Notes under the pieces: model-generated
Told to the model about the DNA's origin: nothing
Seen by the model: only the letters and a program-made list of their open reading frames with translations
Databases searched by the model: none
Assembly: GCF_963662255.1 (NCBI RefSeq)
Contig: NW_026912192.1
Location: 620,001 to 684,000, forward strand
Origin: Cinclus cinclus
Lineage: Eukaryota; Chordata; Aves; Passeriformes; Cinclidae
DNA: 64,000 bases
Direction of reading: 5' to 3'
Program-made: the position numbers and the translations under genes
Shown: positions 9,654 to 22,064 of the stretch, in pieces
Layout: each line of letters begins with the position of its first letter
Position numbering within the stretch: position 1 is the first letter of the stretch

Positions 9654-11032
9654 CCTGAAGTGAGTGGCAAGGGCTAAGGGGACAGTTCCAAGGCATCTAG
9701 CTTTCCTGCTAGCAATGCCATTTCTACCCTGCTGTGGAAAACATTGTCCTTTGCCCTTCTGCTCCGAGAGGCAGAGAGCACCTCGGCAGACGCAGTGCAG
9801 AGGGAAAGGACACAGTATCCGAGGGAGCGTGGCGCCGCTTAGGCGGGCAAAGCAGAAAGGTGCCGCCCGGCACTGGCTTTGACTCCCTGAGCTTCCTTGC
9901 TAGGACAGCAGCTGCCGAAAGCTGGCAACTAGGCTGCCAGAGTGCAGAATGTCGGCGGTCTGGCACGCCTGCTTGCCGAAAGCCAGTTTCAGCGAGACAG
10001 CGTGCTAGGCTCTGTTTCACAGCACCTTGGAGAACACGCCCTTGAAGAATGCCGTCTCTGTTCCGCAAAAGCTCTGCCACAGTGAAGGTGGAAGAAGCAG
10101 CCTGTGGCCACGGGCAGAGCTGGTCAACAGCTGCGCCTAACTTTGCCAAGCTGCGAGAGCATTCTCAGCCGAGTTCTGCTTTGACAGAGCTATTGCTGAA
10201 CTTTTGCAGCCCCGGAGGCTGCTGAAACCAAGGCTGTGTTCTGCCTCTTCATTCTTGCCTTCCTGTTCTCCAGCGAGAAGTGAAGCTCTGGCACGTCATT
10301 CAGCTTTGCCGCCTCTCTGCACGGAAAGCACTAGACAGAACTAGTGTGCTTCGTGCATGCTCTCTCCTCGCTTTTATGGTCACTGCTCTGCTTTTTGCTT
10401 GGCAGCGTTCAAAGGGTCCACGGCATACCTCTTGCACAGCGAGAGGTGGCCGGCGAGGAATACTTGCTGGCTTAAGTCGTTCCATGCTCAAGGCATTCAT
10501 CAGAGCAACACAATGGGGGAAAAGAGGGGGGAACATTGCAGGACAAATTTCTATGCTGGAACATGATTGTCTGCGAGACAGCTCTCCGCAGCGCTAGTAT
10601 TTGGCCAGGCTGAAATCAGCGCCACGGGAAGCCAATCTGACAAGCGGAGTGCAACGAGCGCGGCGATATGGGGCCACTTGGCAGGTGGCCGAAGAAAGAC
10701 GGCTGCCCCGCGAATGTGGTGCCAGAAGGCAAATTTCAGCAGGGCGTTCCGGGCGAGCTTAATGTGTAGCCGCAGTTGTTCTAGGCGAGATTGTAGCCGA
10801 GAAGCTTTCCGTCTCCATTCACGAGACAAGAAAAGCAGAACGCAATGGTCTAGAGGGTTGAGAAGAAAAGTGCTCGTAGCGAGCTCGTTGCGGCAGAAGC
10901 GAAAGCCAGGAGCAGCGTGCTCGCTGCGAGAAGTAGACGGCGCTTCGCCTCCTTGGGAAGGAAATGGCGTCTGGGCACGAACGGCAGCCAGCGAAGCTTC
11001 AGAACAGCAGGCTGTTCTGCTCAGCGTACGAG
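9654..11032. repeat. Satellite monomer m7
   Basis: Code C-TT-G-T-G-AG-T-A with A1080 and G1313. A1080 is shared with m10 and m16; G1313 is shared with m15. Confidence 0.97.
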
Positions 11033-12411
11033 CCTGAAGTGAGTGGCAAGGGCTAAGGGGACAGTTCCAAGGCATCTAGCTTTCCTGCTAGCAATGCCAT
11101 TTCTACCCTGCTGTGGAAAACATTGTCCTTTGCCCTTCTGCTCCGAGAGGCAGAGAGCACCTCGGCAGACGCAGTGCAGAGGGAAAGGACACAGTATCCG
11201 AGGGAGCGTGGCGCCGCTTAGGCGGGCAAAGCAGAAAGGTGCCGCCCGGCACTGGCTTTGACTCCCTGAGCTTCCTTGCTAGGACAGCAGCTGCCGAAAG
11301 CTGGCAACTAGGCTGCCAGAGTGCAGAATGTCGGCGGTCTGGCACGCCTGCTTGCCGAAAGCCAGTTTCAGCGAGACAGCGTGCTAGGCTCTGTTTCACA
11401 GCACCTTGGAGAACACGCCCTTGAAGAATGCCGTCTCTGTTCCGCAAAAGCTCTGCCACAGTGAAGGTGGAAGAAGCAGCCTGTGGCCACGGGCAGAGCT
11501 GGTCAACAGCTGCGCCTAACTTTCCCAAGCTGCGAGAGCATTCTCAGCCGAGTTCTGCTTTGACAGAGCTATTGCTGAACTTTTGCAGCCCCGGAGGCTG
11601 CTGAAACCAAGGCTGTATTCTGCCTCTTCATTCTTGCCTTCCTGTTCTCCAGCGAGAAGTGAAGCTCTGGCACGGCATTCAGCTTTGCCGCCTCTCTGCA
11701 CGGAAAGCACTAGACAGAACTAGTGTGCTTCCTGCATGCTCTCTCCTCGCTTTTATGGTCACTGCTCTGCTTTTTGCTTGGCAGCGTTCAAAGGGTCCAC
11801 GGCATACCTCTTGCACAGCGAGAGGTGGCCGGCGAGGAATACTTGCTGGCTTAAGTCGTTCCATGCTCAAGGCATTCATCAGAGCAACACAATGGGGGAA
11901 AAAAGGGGGGAACATTGCAGGACAAATTTCTATGCTGGAACATGATTGTCTGCGAGACAGCTCTCCGCAGCGCTAGTATTTGGCCAGGCTGAAATCAGCG
12001 CCACGGGAAGCCAATCTGACAAGCGGAGTGCAACGAGCGCGGCGATACGGGGCCACTTGGCAGGTGGCCGAAGAAAGACGGCTGCCCCGCGAATGTGGTG
12101 CCAGAAGGCAAGTTTCAGCAGGGCGTTCCGGGCGAGCTTAATGTGTAGCCGCAGTTGTTCTAGGCGAGATTGTAGCCGAGAAGCTTTCCGTCTCCATTCA
12201 CGAGACAAGAAAAGCAGAACGCAATGGTCTAGAGGGTTGAGAAGAAAAGTGCTCGTAGCGAGCTCGTTGCGGCAGAAGCGAAAGCCAGGAGCGGCGTGCT
12301 CGCTGCGAGAAGTAGACGGCGCTTCGCCTCCTTGGGAAGGAAATCGCGTCTGGGCACGAACGGCAGCCAGCGAAGCTTCAGAACAGCAGGCTGTTCTGCT
12401 CAGCGTACGAG
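11033..12411. repeat. Satellite monomer m8
   Basis: Code C-TT-C-G-C-AG-C-G with A585 and A871. A871 turns the purine tract into six A followed by six G. Counterpart of m11 and m45. Confidence 0.97.
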
Positions 12412-13790
12412 CCTGAAGTGAGTGGCAAGGGCTAAGGGGACAGTTCCAAGGCATCTAGCTTTCCTGCTAGCAATGCCATTTCTACCCTGCTGTGGAAAAC
12501 ATTGTCCTTTGCCCTTCTGCTCCGAGAGGCAGAGAGCACCTCGGCAGACGCAGTGCAGAGGGAAAGGACACAGTATCCGAGGGAGCGTGGCGCCGCTTAG
12601 GCGGGCAAAGCAGAAAGGTGCCGCCCGGCACTGGCTTTGACTCCCTGAGCTTCCTTGCTAGGACAGCAGCTGCCGAAAGCTGGCAACTAGGCTGCCAGAG
12701 TGCAGAATGTCGGCGGTCTGGCACGCCTGCTTGCCGAAAGCCAGGATCAGCGAGACAGCGTGCTAGGCTCTGTTTCACAGCACCTTGGAGAACACGCCCT
12801 TGAAGAATGCCGTCTCTGTTCCGCAAAAGCTCTGCCACAGTGAAGGTGGAAGAAGCAGCCTGTGGCCACGGGCAGAGCTGGTCAACAGCTGCGCCTAACT
12901 TTGCCAAGCTGCGAGAGCATTCTCAGCCGAGTTCTGCTTTGACAGAGCTATTGCTGAACTTTTGCAGCCCCGGAGGCTGCTGAAACCAAGGCTGTGTTCT
13001 GCCTCTTCATTCTTGCCTTCCTGTTCTCCAGCGAGAAGTGAAGCTCTGGCACGTCATTCAGCTTTGCCGCCTCTCTGCACGGAAAGCACTAGACAGAACT
13101 AGTGTGCTTCGTGCATGCTCTCTCCTCGCTTTTATGGTCACTGCTCTGCTTTTTGCTTGGCAGCGTTCAAAGGGTCCACGGCATACCTCTTGCACAGCGA
13201 GAGGTGGCCGGCGAGGAATACTTGCTGGCTTAAGTCGTTCCATGCTCAAGGCATTCATCAGAGCAACACAATGGGGGAAAAGAGGGGGGAACATTGCAGG
13301 ACAAATTTCTATGCTGGAACATGATTGTCTGCGAGACAGCTCTCCGCAGCGCTAGTATTTGGCCAGGCTGAAATCAGCGCCACGGGAAGCCAATCTGACA
13401 AGCGGAGTGCAACGAGCGCGGCGATACGGGGCCACTTGGCAGGTGGCCGAAGAAAGACGGCTGCCCCGCGAATGTGGTGCCAGAAGGCAAGTTTCAGCAG
13501 GGCGTTCCGGGCGAGCTTAATGTGTAGCCGCAGTTGTTCTAGGCGAGATTGTAGCCGAGAAGCTTTCCGTCTCCATTCACGAGACAAGAAAAGCAGAACG
13601 CAATGGTCTAGAGGGTTGAGAAGAAAAGTGCTCGTAGCGAGCTCGTTGCGGCAGAAGCGAAAGCCAGGAGCAGCGTGCTCGCTGCGAGAAGTAGACGGCG
13701 CTTCGCCTCCTTGGGAAGGAAATCGCGTCTGGGCACGAACGGCAGCCAGCGAAGCTTCAGAACAGCAGGCTGTTCTGCTCAGCGTACGAG
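12412..13790. repeat. Satellite monomer m9
   Basis: Code C-GA-G-T-G-AG-C-A. Same code as m12 and m14. Confidence 0.97.
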
Positions 13791-15169
13791 CCTGAAGTGA
13801 GTGGCAAGGGCTAAGGGGACAGTTCCAAGGCATCTAGCTTTCCTGCTAGCAATGCCATTTCTACCCTGCTGTGGAAAACATTGTCCTTTGCCCTTCTGCT
13901 CCGAGAGGCAGAGAGCACCTCGGCAGACGCAGTGCAGAGGGAAAGGACACAGTATCCGAGGGAGCGTGGCGCCGCTTAGGCGGGCAAAGCAGAAAGGTGC
14001 CGCCCGGCACTGGCTTTGACTCCCTGAGCTTCCTTGCTAGGACAGCAGCTGCCGAAAGCTGGCAACTAGGCTGCCAGAGTGCAGAATGTCGGCGGTCTGG
14101 CACGCCTGCTTGCCGAAAGCCAGGATCAGCGAGACAGCGTGCTAGGCTCTGTTTCACAGCACCTTGGAGAACACGCCCTTGAAGAATGCCGTCTCTGTTC
14201 CGCAAAAGCTCTGCCACAGTGAAGGTGGAAGAAGCAGCCTGTGGCCACGGGCAGAGCTGGTCAACAGCTGCGCCTAACTTTGCCAAGCTGCGAGAGCATT
14301 CTCAGCCGAGTTCTGCTTTGACAGAGCTATTGCTGAACTTTTGCAGCCCCGGAGGCTGCTGAAACCAAGGCTGTGTTCTGCCTCTTCATTCTTGCCTTCC
14401 TGTTCTCCAGCGAGAAGTGAAGCTCTGGCACGTCATTCAGCTTTGCCGCCTCTCTGCACGGAAAGCACTAGACAGAACTAGTGTGCTTCGTGCATGCTCT
14501 CTCCTCGCTTTTATGGTCACTGCTCTGCTTTTTGCTTGGCAGCGTTCAAAGGGTCCACGGCATACCTCTTGCACAGCGAGAGGTGGCCGGCGAGGAATAC
14601 TTGCTGGCTTAAGTCGTTCCATGCTCAAGGCATTCATCAGAGCAACACAATGGGGGAAAAGAGGGGGGAACATTGCAGGACAAATTTCTATGCTGGAACA
14701 TGATTGTCTGCGAGACAGCTCTCCGCAGCGCTAGTATTTGGCCAGGCTGAAATCAGCGCCACGGGAAGCCAATCTGACAAGCGGAGTGCAACGAGCGCGG
14801 CGATATGGGGCCACTTGGCAGGTGGCCGAAGAAAGACGGCTGCCCCGCGAATGTGGTGCCAGAAGGCAAATTTCAGCAGGGCGTTCCGGGCGAGCTTAAT
14901 GTGTAGCCGCAGTTGTTCTAGGCGAGATTGTAGCCGAGAAGCTTTCCGTCTCCATTCACGAGACAAGAAAAGCAGAACGCAATGGTCTAGAGGGTTGAGA
15001 AGAAAAGTGCTCGTAGCGAGCTCGTTGCGGCAGAAGCGAAAGCCAGGAGCAGCGTGCTCGCTGCGAGAAGTAGACGGCGCTTCGCCTCCTTGGGAAGGAA
15101 ATCGCGTCTGGGCACGAACGGCAGCCAGCGAAGCTTCAGAACAGCAGGCTGTTCTGCTCAGCGTACGAG
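13791..15169. repeat. Satellite monomer m10
   Basis: Code C-GA-G-T-G-AG-T-A with A1080. Counterpart of m7, but with GA at 334-335 and no G1313. Confidence 0.97.
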
Positions 15170-16548
15170 CCTGAAGTGAGTGGCAAGGGCTAAGGGGACA
15201 GTTCCAAGGCATCTAGCTTTCCTGCTAGCAATGCCATTTCTACCCTGCTGTGGAAAACATTGTCCTTTGCCCTTCTGCTCCGAGAGGCAGAGAGCACCTC
15301 GGCAGACGCAGTGCAGAGGGAAAGGACACAGTATCCGAGGGAGCGTGGCGCCGCTTAGGCGGGCAAAGCAGAAAGGTGCCGCCCGGCACTGGCTTTGACT
15401 CCCTGAGCTTCCTTGCTAGGACAGCAGCTGCCGAAAGCTGGCAACTAGGCTGCCAGAGTGCAGAATGTCGGCGGTCTGGCACGCCTGCTTGCCGAAAGCC
15501 AGTTTCAGCGAGACAGCGTGCTAGGCTCTGTTTCACAGCACCTTGGAGAACACGCCCTTGAAGAATGCCGTCTCTGTTCCGCAAAAGCTCTGCCACAGTG
15601 AAGGTGGAAGAAGCAGCCTGTGGCCACGGGCAGAGCTGGTCAACAGCTGCGCCTAACTTTCCCAAGCTGCGAGAGCATTCTCAGCCGAGTTCTGCTTTGA
15701 CAGAGCTATTGCTGAACTTTTGCAGCCCCGGAGGCTGCTGAAACCAAGGCTGTATTCTGCCTCTTCATTCTTGCCTTCCTGTTCTCCAGCGAGAAGTGAA
15801 GCTCTGGCACGGCATTCAGCTTTGCCGCCTCTCTGCACGGAAAGCACTAGACAGAACTAGTGTGCTTCCTGCATGCTCTCTCCTCGCTTTTATGGTCACT
15901 GCTCTGCTTTTTGCTTGGCAGCGTTCAAAGGGTCCACGGCATACCTCTTGCACAGCGAGAGGTGGCCGGCGAGGAATACTTGCTGGCTTAAGTCGTTCCA
16001 TGCTCAAGGCATTCATCAGAGCAACACAATGGGGGAAAAGAGGGGGGAACATTGCAGGACAAATTTCTATGCTGGAACATGATTGTCTGCGAGACAGCTC
16101 TCCGCAGCGCTAGTATTTGGCCAGGCTGAAATCAGCGCCACGGGAAGCCAATCTGACAAGCGGAGTGCAACGAGCGCGGCGATACGGGGCCACTTGGCAG
16201 GTGGCCGAAGAAAGACGGCTGCCCCGCGAATGTGGTGCCAGAAGGCAAGTTTCAGCAGGGCGTTCCGGGCGAGCTTAATGTGTAGCCGCAGTTGTTCTAG
16301 GCGAGATTGTAGCCGAGAAGCTTTCCGTCTCCATTCACGAGACAAGAAAAGCAGAACGCAATGGTCTAGAGGGTTGAGAAGAAAAGTGCTCGTAGCGAGC
16401 TCGTTGCGGCAGAAGCGAAAGCCAGGAGCGGCGTGCTCGCTGCGAGAAGTAGACGGCGCTTCGCCTCCTTGGGAAGGAAATCGCGTCTGGGCACGAACGG
16501 CAGCCAGCGAAGCTTCAGAACAGCAGGCTGTTCTGCTCAGCGTACGAG
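15170..16548. repeat. Satellite monomer m11
   Basis: Code C-TT-C-G-C-AG-C-G with A585. Counterpart of m8 without A871. Confidence 0.97.
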
Positions 16549-17927
16549 CCTGAAGTGAGTGGCAAGGGCTAAGGGGACAGTTCCAAGGCATCTAGCTTTC
16601 CTGCTAGCAATGCCATTTCTACCCTGCTGTGGAAAACATTGTCCTTTGCCCTTCTGCTCCGAGAGGCAGAGAGCACCTCGGCAGACGCAGTGCAGAGGGA
16701 AAGGACACAGTATCCGAGGGAGCGTGGCGCCGCTTAGGCGGGCAAAGCAGAAAGGTGCCGCCCGGCACTGGCTTTGACTCCCTGAGCTTCCTTGCTAGGA
16801 CAGCAGCTGCCGAAAGCTGGCAACTAGGCTGCCAGAGTGCAGAATGTCGGCGGTCTGGCACGCCTGCTTGCCGAAAGCCAGGATCAGCGAGACAGCGTGC
16901 TAGGCTCTGTTTCACAGCACCTTGGAGAACACGCCCTTGAAGAATGCCGTCTCTGTTCCGCAAAAGCTCTGCCACAGTGAAGGTGGAAGAAGCAGCCTGT
17001 GGCCACGGGCAGAGCTGGTCAACAGCTGCGCCTAACTTTGCCAAGCTGCGAGAGCATTCTCAGCCGAGTTCTGCTTTGACAGAGCTATTGCTGAACTTTT
17101 GCAGCCCCGGAGGCTGCTGAAACCAAGGCTGTGTTCTGCCTCTTCATTCTTGCCTTCCTGTTCTCCAGCGAGAAGTGAAGCTCTGGCACGTCATTCAGCT
17201 TTGCCGCCTCTCTGCACGGAAAGCACTAGACAGAACTAGTGTGCTTCGTGCATGCTCTCTCCTCGCTTTTATGGTCACTGCTCTGCTTTTTGCTTGGCAG
17301 CGTTCAAAGGGTCCACGGCATACCTCTTGCACAGCGAGAGGTGGCCGGCGAGGAATACTTGCTGGCTTAAGTCGTTCCATGCTCAAGGCATTCATCAGAG
17401 CAACACAATGGGGGAAAAGAGGGGGGAACATTGCAGGACAAATTTCTATGCTGGAACATGATTGTCTGCGAGACAGCTCTCCGCAGCGCTAGTATTTGGC
17501 CAGGCTGAAATCAGCGCCACGGGAAGCCAATCTGACAAGCGGAGTGCAACGAGCGCGGCGATACGGGGCCACTTGGCAGGTGGCCGAAGAAAGACGGCTG
17601 CCCCGCGAATGTGGTGCCAGAAGGCAAGTTTCAGCAGGGCGTTCCGGGCGAGCTTAATGTGTAGCCGCAGTTGTTCTAGGCGAGATTGTAGCCGAGAAGC
17701 TTTCCGTCTCCATTCACGAGACAAGAAAAGCAGAACGCAATGGTCTAGAGGGTTGAGAAGAAAAGTGCTCGTAGCGAGCTCGTTGCGGCAGAAGCGAAAG
17801 CCAGGAGCAGCGTGCTCGCTGCGAGAAGTAGACGGCGCTTCGCCTCCTTGGGAAGGAAATCGCGTCTGGGCACGAACGGCAGCCAGCGAAGCTTCAGAAC
17901 AGCAGGCTGTTCTGCTCAGCGTACGAG
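16549..17927. repeat. Satellite monomer m12
   Basis: Code C-GA-G-T-G-AG-C-A. Third member of the 4,137-bp duplication and first member of the 2,758-bp duplication. Confidence 0.97.
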
Positions 17928-19306
17928 CCTGAAGTGAGTGGCAAGGGCTAAGGGGACAGTTCCAAGGCATCTAGCTTTCCTGCTAGCAATGCCATTTCTA
18001 CCCTGCTGTGGAAAACATTGTCCTTTGCCCTTCTGCTCCGAGAGGCAGAGAGCACCTCGGCAGACGCAGTGCAGAGGGAAAGGACACAGTATCCGAGGGA
18101 GCGTGGCGCTGCTTAGGCGGGCAAAGCAGAAAGGTGCCGCCCGGCACTGGCTTTGACTCCCTGAGCTTCCTTGCTAGGACAGCAGCGGCCGAAAGCTGGC
18201 AACTAGGCTGCCAGAGTGCAGAATGTCGGCGGTCTGGCACGCCTGCTTGCCGAAAGCCAGTTTCAGCGAGACAGCGTGCTAGGCTCTGTTTCACAGCACC
18301 TTGGAGAACACGCCCTTGAAGAATGCCGTCTCTGTTCCGCAAAAGCTCTGCCACAGTGAAGGTGGAAGAAGCAGCCTGTGGCCACGGGCAGAGCTGGTCA
18401 ACAGCTGCGCCTAACTTTGCCAAGCTGCGAGAGCATTCTCAGCCGAGTTCTGCTTTGACAGAGCTATTGCTGAACTTTTGCAGCCCCGGAGGCTGCTGAA
18501 ACCAAGGCTGTGTTCTGCCTCTTCATTCTTGCCTTCCTGTTCTCCAGCGAGAAGTGAAGCTCTGGCACGGCATTCAGCTTTGCCGCCTCTCTGCACGGAA
18601 AGCACTAGACAGAACTAGTGTGCTTCGTGCATGCTCTCTCCTCGCTTTTATGGTCACTGCTCTGCTTTTTGCTTGGCAGCGTTCAAAGGGTCCACGGCAT
18701 ACCTCTTGCACAGCGAGAGGTGGCCGGCGAGGAATACTTGCTGGCTTAAGTCGTTCCATGCTCAAGGCATTCATCAGAGCAGCACAATGCGGGAAAAGAG
18801 GGGGGAACATTGCAGGACAAATTTCTATGCTGGAACATGATTGTCTGCGAGACAGCTCTCCGCAGCGCTAGTATTTGGCCAGGCTGAAATCAGCGCCACG
18901 GGAAGCCAATCTGACAAGCGGAGTGCAACGAGCGCGGCGATACGGGGCCACTTGGCAGGTGGCCGAAGAAAGACGGCTGCCCCGCGAATGTGGTGCCAGA
19001 AGGCAAGTTTCAGCAGGGCGTTCCGGGCGAGCTTAATGTGTAGCCGCAGTTGTTCTAGGCGAGATTGTAGCCGAGAAGCTTTCCGTCTCCATTCACGAGA
19101 CAAGAAAAGCAGAACGCAATGGTCTAGAGGGTTGAGAAGAAAAGTGCTCGTAGCGAGCTCGTTGCGGCAGAAGCGAAAGCCAGGAGCGGCGTGCTCGCTG
19201 CGAGAAGTAGACGGCGCTTCGCCTCCTTGGGAAGGAAATCGCGTCTGGGCACGAACGGCAGCCAGCGAAGCTTCAGAACAGCAGGCTGTTCTGCTCAGCG
19301 TACGAG
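17928..19306. repeat. Satellite monomer m13
   Basis: Code T-TT-G-G-G-GC-C-G with G260, which creates a CGGCCG hexamer. G260 is found only here and in m15. Confidence 0.97.
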
Positions 19307-20685
19307 CCTGAAGTGAGTGGCAAGGGCTAAGGGGACAGTTCCAAGGCATCTAGCTTTCCTGCTAGCAATGCCATTTCTACCCTGCTGTGGAAAACATTGT
19401 CCTTTGCCCTTCTGCTCCGAGAGGCAGAGAGCACCTCGGCAGACGCAGTGCAGAGGGAAAGGACACAGTATCCGAGGGAGCGTGGCGCCGCTTAGGCGGG
19501 CAAAGCAGAAAGGTGCCGCCCGGCACTGGCTTTGACTCCCTGAGCTTCCTTGCTAGGACAGCAGCTGCCGAAAGCTGGCAACTAGGCTGCCAGAGTGCAG
19601 AATGTCGGCGGTCTGGCACGCCTGCTTGCCGAAAGCCAGGATCAGCGAGACAGCGTGCTAGGCTCTGTTTCACAGCACCTTGGAGAACACGCCCTTGAAG
19701 AATGCCGTCTCTGTTCCGCAAAAGCTCTGCCACAGTGAAGGTGGAAGAAGCAGCCTGTGGCCACGGGCAGAGCTGGTCAACAGCTGCGCCTAACTTTGCC
19801 AAGCTGCGAGAGCATTCTCAGCCGAGTTCTGCTTTGACAGAGCTATTGCTGAACTTTTGCAGCCCCGGAGGCTGCTGAAACCAAGGCTGTGTTCTGCCTC
19901 TTCATTCTTGCCTTCCTGTTCTCCAGCGAGAAGTGAAGCTCTGGCACGTCATTCAGCTTTGCCGCCTCTCTGCACGGAAAGCACTAGACAGAACTAGTGT
20001 GCTTCGTGCATGCTCTCTCCTCGCTTTTATGGTCACTGCTCTGCTTTTTGCTTGGCAGCGTTCAAAGGGTCCACGGCATACCTCTTGCACAGCGAGAGGT
20101 GGCCGGCGAGGAATACTTGCTGGCTTAAGTCGTTCCATGCTCAAGGCATTCATCAGAGCAACACAATGGGGGAAAAGAGGGGGGAACATTGCAGGACAAA
20201 TTTCTATGCTGGAACATGATTGTCTGCGAGACAGCTCTCCGCAGCGCTAGTATTTGGCCAGGCTGAAATCAGCGCCACGGGAAGCCAATCTGACAAGCGG
20301 AGTGCAACGAGCGCGGCGATACGGGGCCACTTGGCAGGTGGCCGAAGAAAGACGGCTGCCCCGCGAATGTGGTGCCAGAAGGCAAGTTTCAGCAGGGCGT
20401 TCCGGGCGAGCTTAATGTGTAGCCGCAGTTGTTCTAGGCGAGATTGTAGCCGAGAAGCTTTCCGTCTCCATTCACGAGACAAGAAAAGCAGAACGCAATG
20501 GTCTAGAGGGTTGAGAAGAAAAGTGCTCGTAGCGAGCTCGTTGCGGCAGAAGCGAAAGCCAGGAGCAGCGTGCTCGCTGCGAGAAGTAGACGGCGCTTCG
20601 CCTCCTTGGGAAGGAAATCGCGTCTGGGCACGAACGGCAGCCAGCGAAGCTTCAGAACAGCAGGCTGTTCTGCTCAGCGTACGAG
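19307..20685. repeat. Satellite monomer m14
   Basis: Code C-GA-G-T-G-AG-C-A, identical in code to m12. Confidence 0.97.
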
Positions 20686-22064
20686 CCTGAAGTGAGTGGC
20701 AAGGGCTAAGGGGACAGTTCCAAGGCATCTAGCTTTCCTGCTAGCAATGCCATTTCTACCCTGCTGTGGAAAACATTGTCCTTTGCCCTTCTGCTCCGAG
20801 AGGCAGAGAGCACCTCGGCAGACGCAGTGCAGAGGGAAAGGACACAGTATCCGAGGGAGCGTGGCGCTGCTTAGGCGGGCAAAGCAGAAAGGTGCCGCCC
20901 GGCACTGGCTTTGACTCCCTGAGCTTCCTTGCTAGGACAGCAGCGGCCGAAAGCTGGCAACTAGGCTGCCAGAGTGCAGAATGTCGGCGGTCTGGCACGC
21001 CTGCTTGCCGAAAGCCAGTTTCAGCGAGACAGCGTGCTAGGCTCTGTTTCACAGCACCTTGGAGAACACGCCCTTGAAGAATGCCGTCTCTGTTCCGCAA
21101 AAGCTCTGCCACAGTGAAGGTGGAAGAAGCAGCCTGTGGCCACGGGCAGAGCTGGTCAACAGCTGCGCCTAACTTTGCCAAGCTGCGAGAGCATTCTCAG
21201 CCGAGTTCTGCTTTGACAGAGCTATTGCTGAACTTTTGCAGCCCCGGAGGCTGCTGAAACCAAGGCTGTGTTCTGCCTCTTCATTCTTGCCTTCCTGTTC
21301 TCCAGCGAGAAGTGAAGCTCTGGCACGGCATTCAGCTTTGCCGCCTCTCTGCACGGAAAGCACTAGACAGAACTAGTGTGCTTCGTGCATGCTCTCTCCT
21401 CGCTTTTATGGTCACTGCTCTGCTTTTTGCTTGGCAGCGTTCAAAGGGTCCACGGCATACCTCTTGCACAGCGAGAGGTGGCCGGCGAGGAATACTTGCT
21501 GGCTTAAGTCGTTCCATGCTCAAGGCATTCATCAGAGCAGCACAATGCGGGAAAAGAGGGGGGAACATTGCAGGACAAATTTCTATGCTGGAACATGATT
21601 GTCTGCGAGACAGCTCTCCGCAGCGCTAGTATTTGGCCAGGCTGAAATCAGCGCCACGGGAAGCCAATCTGACAAGCGGAGTGCAACGAGCGCGGCGATA
21701 CGGGGCCACTTGGCAGGTGGCCGAAGAAAGACGGCTGCCCCGCGAATGTGGTGCCAGAAGGCAAGTTTCAGCAGGGCGTTCCGGGCGAGCTTAATGTGTA
21801 GCCGCAGTTGTTCTAGGCGAGATTGTAGCCGAGAAGCTTTCCGTCTCCATTCACGAGACAAGAAAAGCAGAACGCAATGGTCTAGAGGGTTGAGAAGAAA
21901 AGTGCTCGTAGCGAGCTCGTTGCGGCAGAAGCGAAAGCCAGGAGCGGCGTGCTCGCTGCGAGAAGTAGACGGCGCTTCGCCTCCTTGGGAAGGAAATGGC
22001 GTCTGGGCACGAACGGCAGCCAGCGAAGCTTCAGAACAGCAGGCTGTTCTGCTCAGCGTACGAG
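20686..22064. repeat. Satellite monomer m15
   Basis: Code T-TT-G-G-G-GC-C-G with G260 and G1313. Copy of m13 that has gained G1313, a state also present in m7 on a different background. Confidence 0.97.

Larger units (their letters stand above)
9654..17927. repeat. Three-monomer tandem duplication (2 x 4,137 bp)
   Basis: Monomers m7-m8-m9 (9654-13790) are matched in order by m10-m11-m12 (13791-17927). Both first members carry A1080, both second members carry A585 with C700, and the third members have identical codes. The two 4.1-kb blocks differ at about four scored bases: 334-335 and 1313 in the first monomer, and 871 in the second. This is best explained by unequal crossover three monomers out of register, followed by a few substitutions or conversions. 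Confidence 0.8.
16549..22064. repeat. Two-monomer tandem duplication (2 x 2,758 bp)
   Basis: m12-m13 (16549-19306) and m14-m15 (19307-22064) share the same codes. m13 and m15 are the only monomers seen with G260. The only scored difference between the blocks is G1313 in m15. The first dimer overlaps the three-monomer duplication at 9654-17927, so the events are nested or sequential. Confidence 0.85.
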
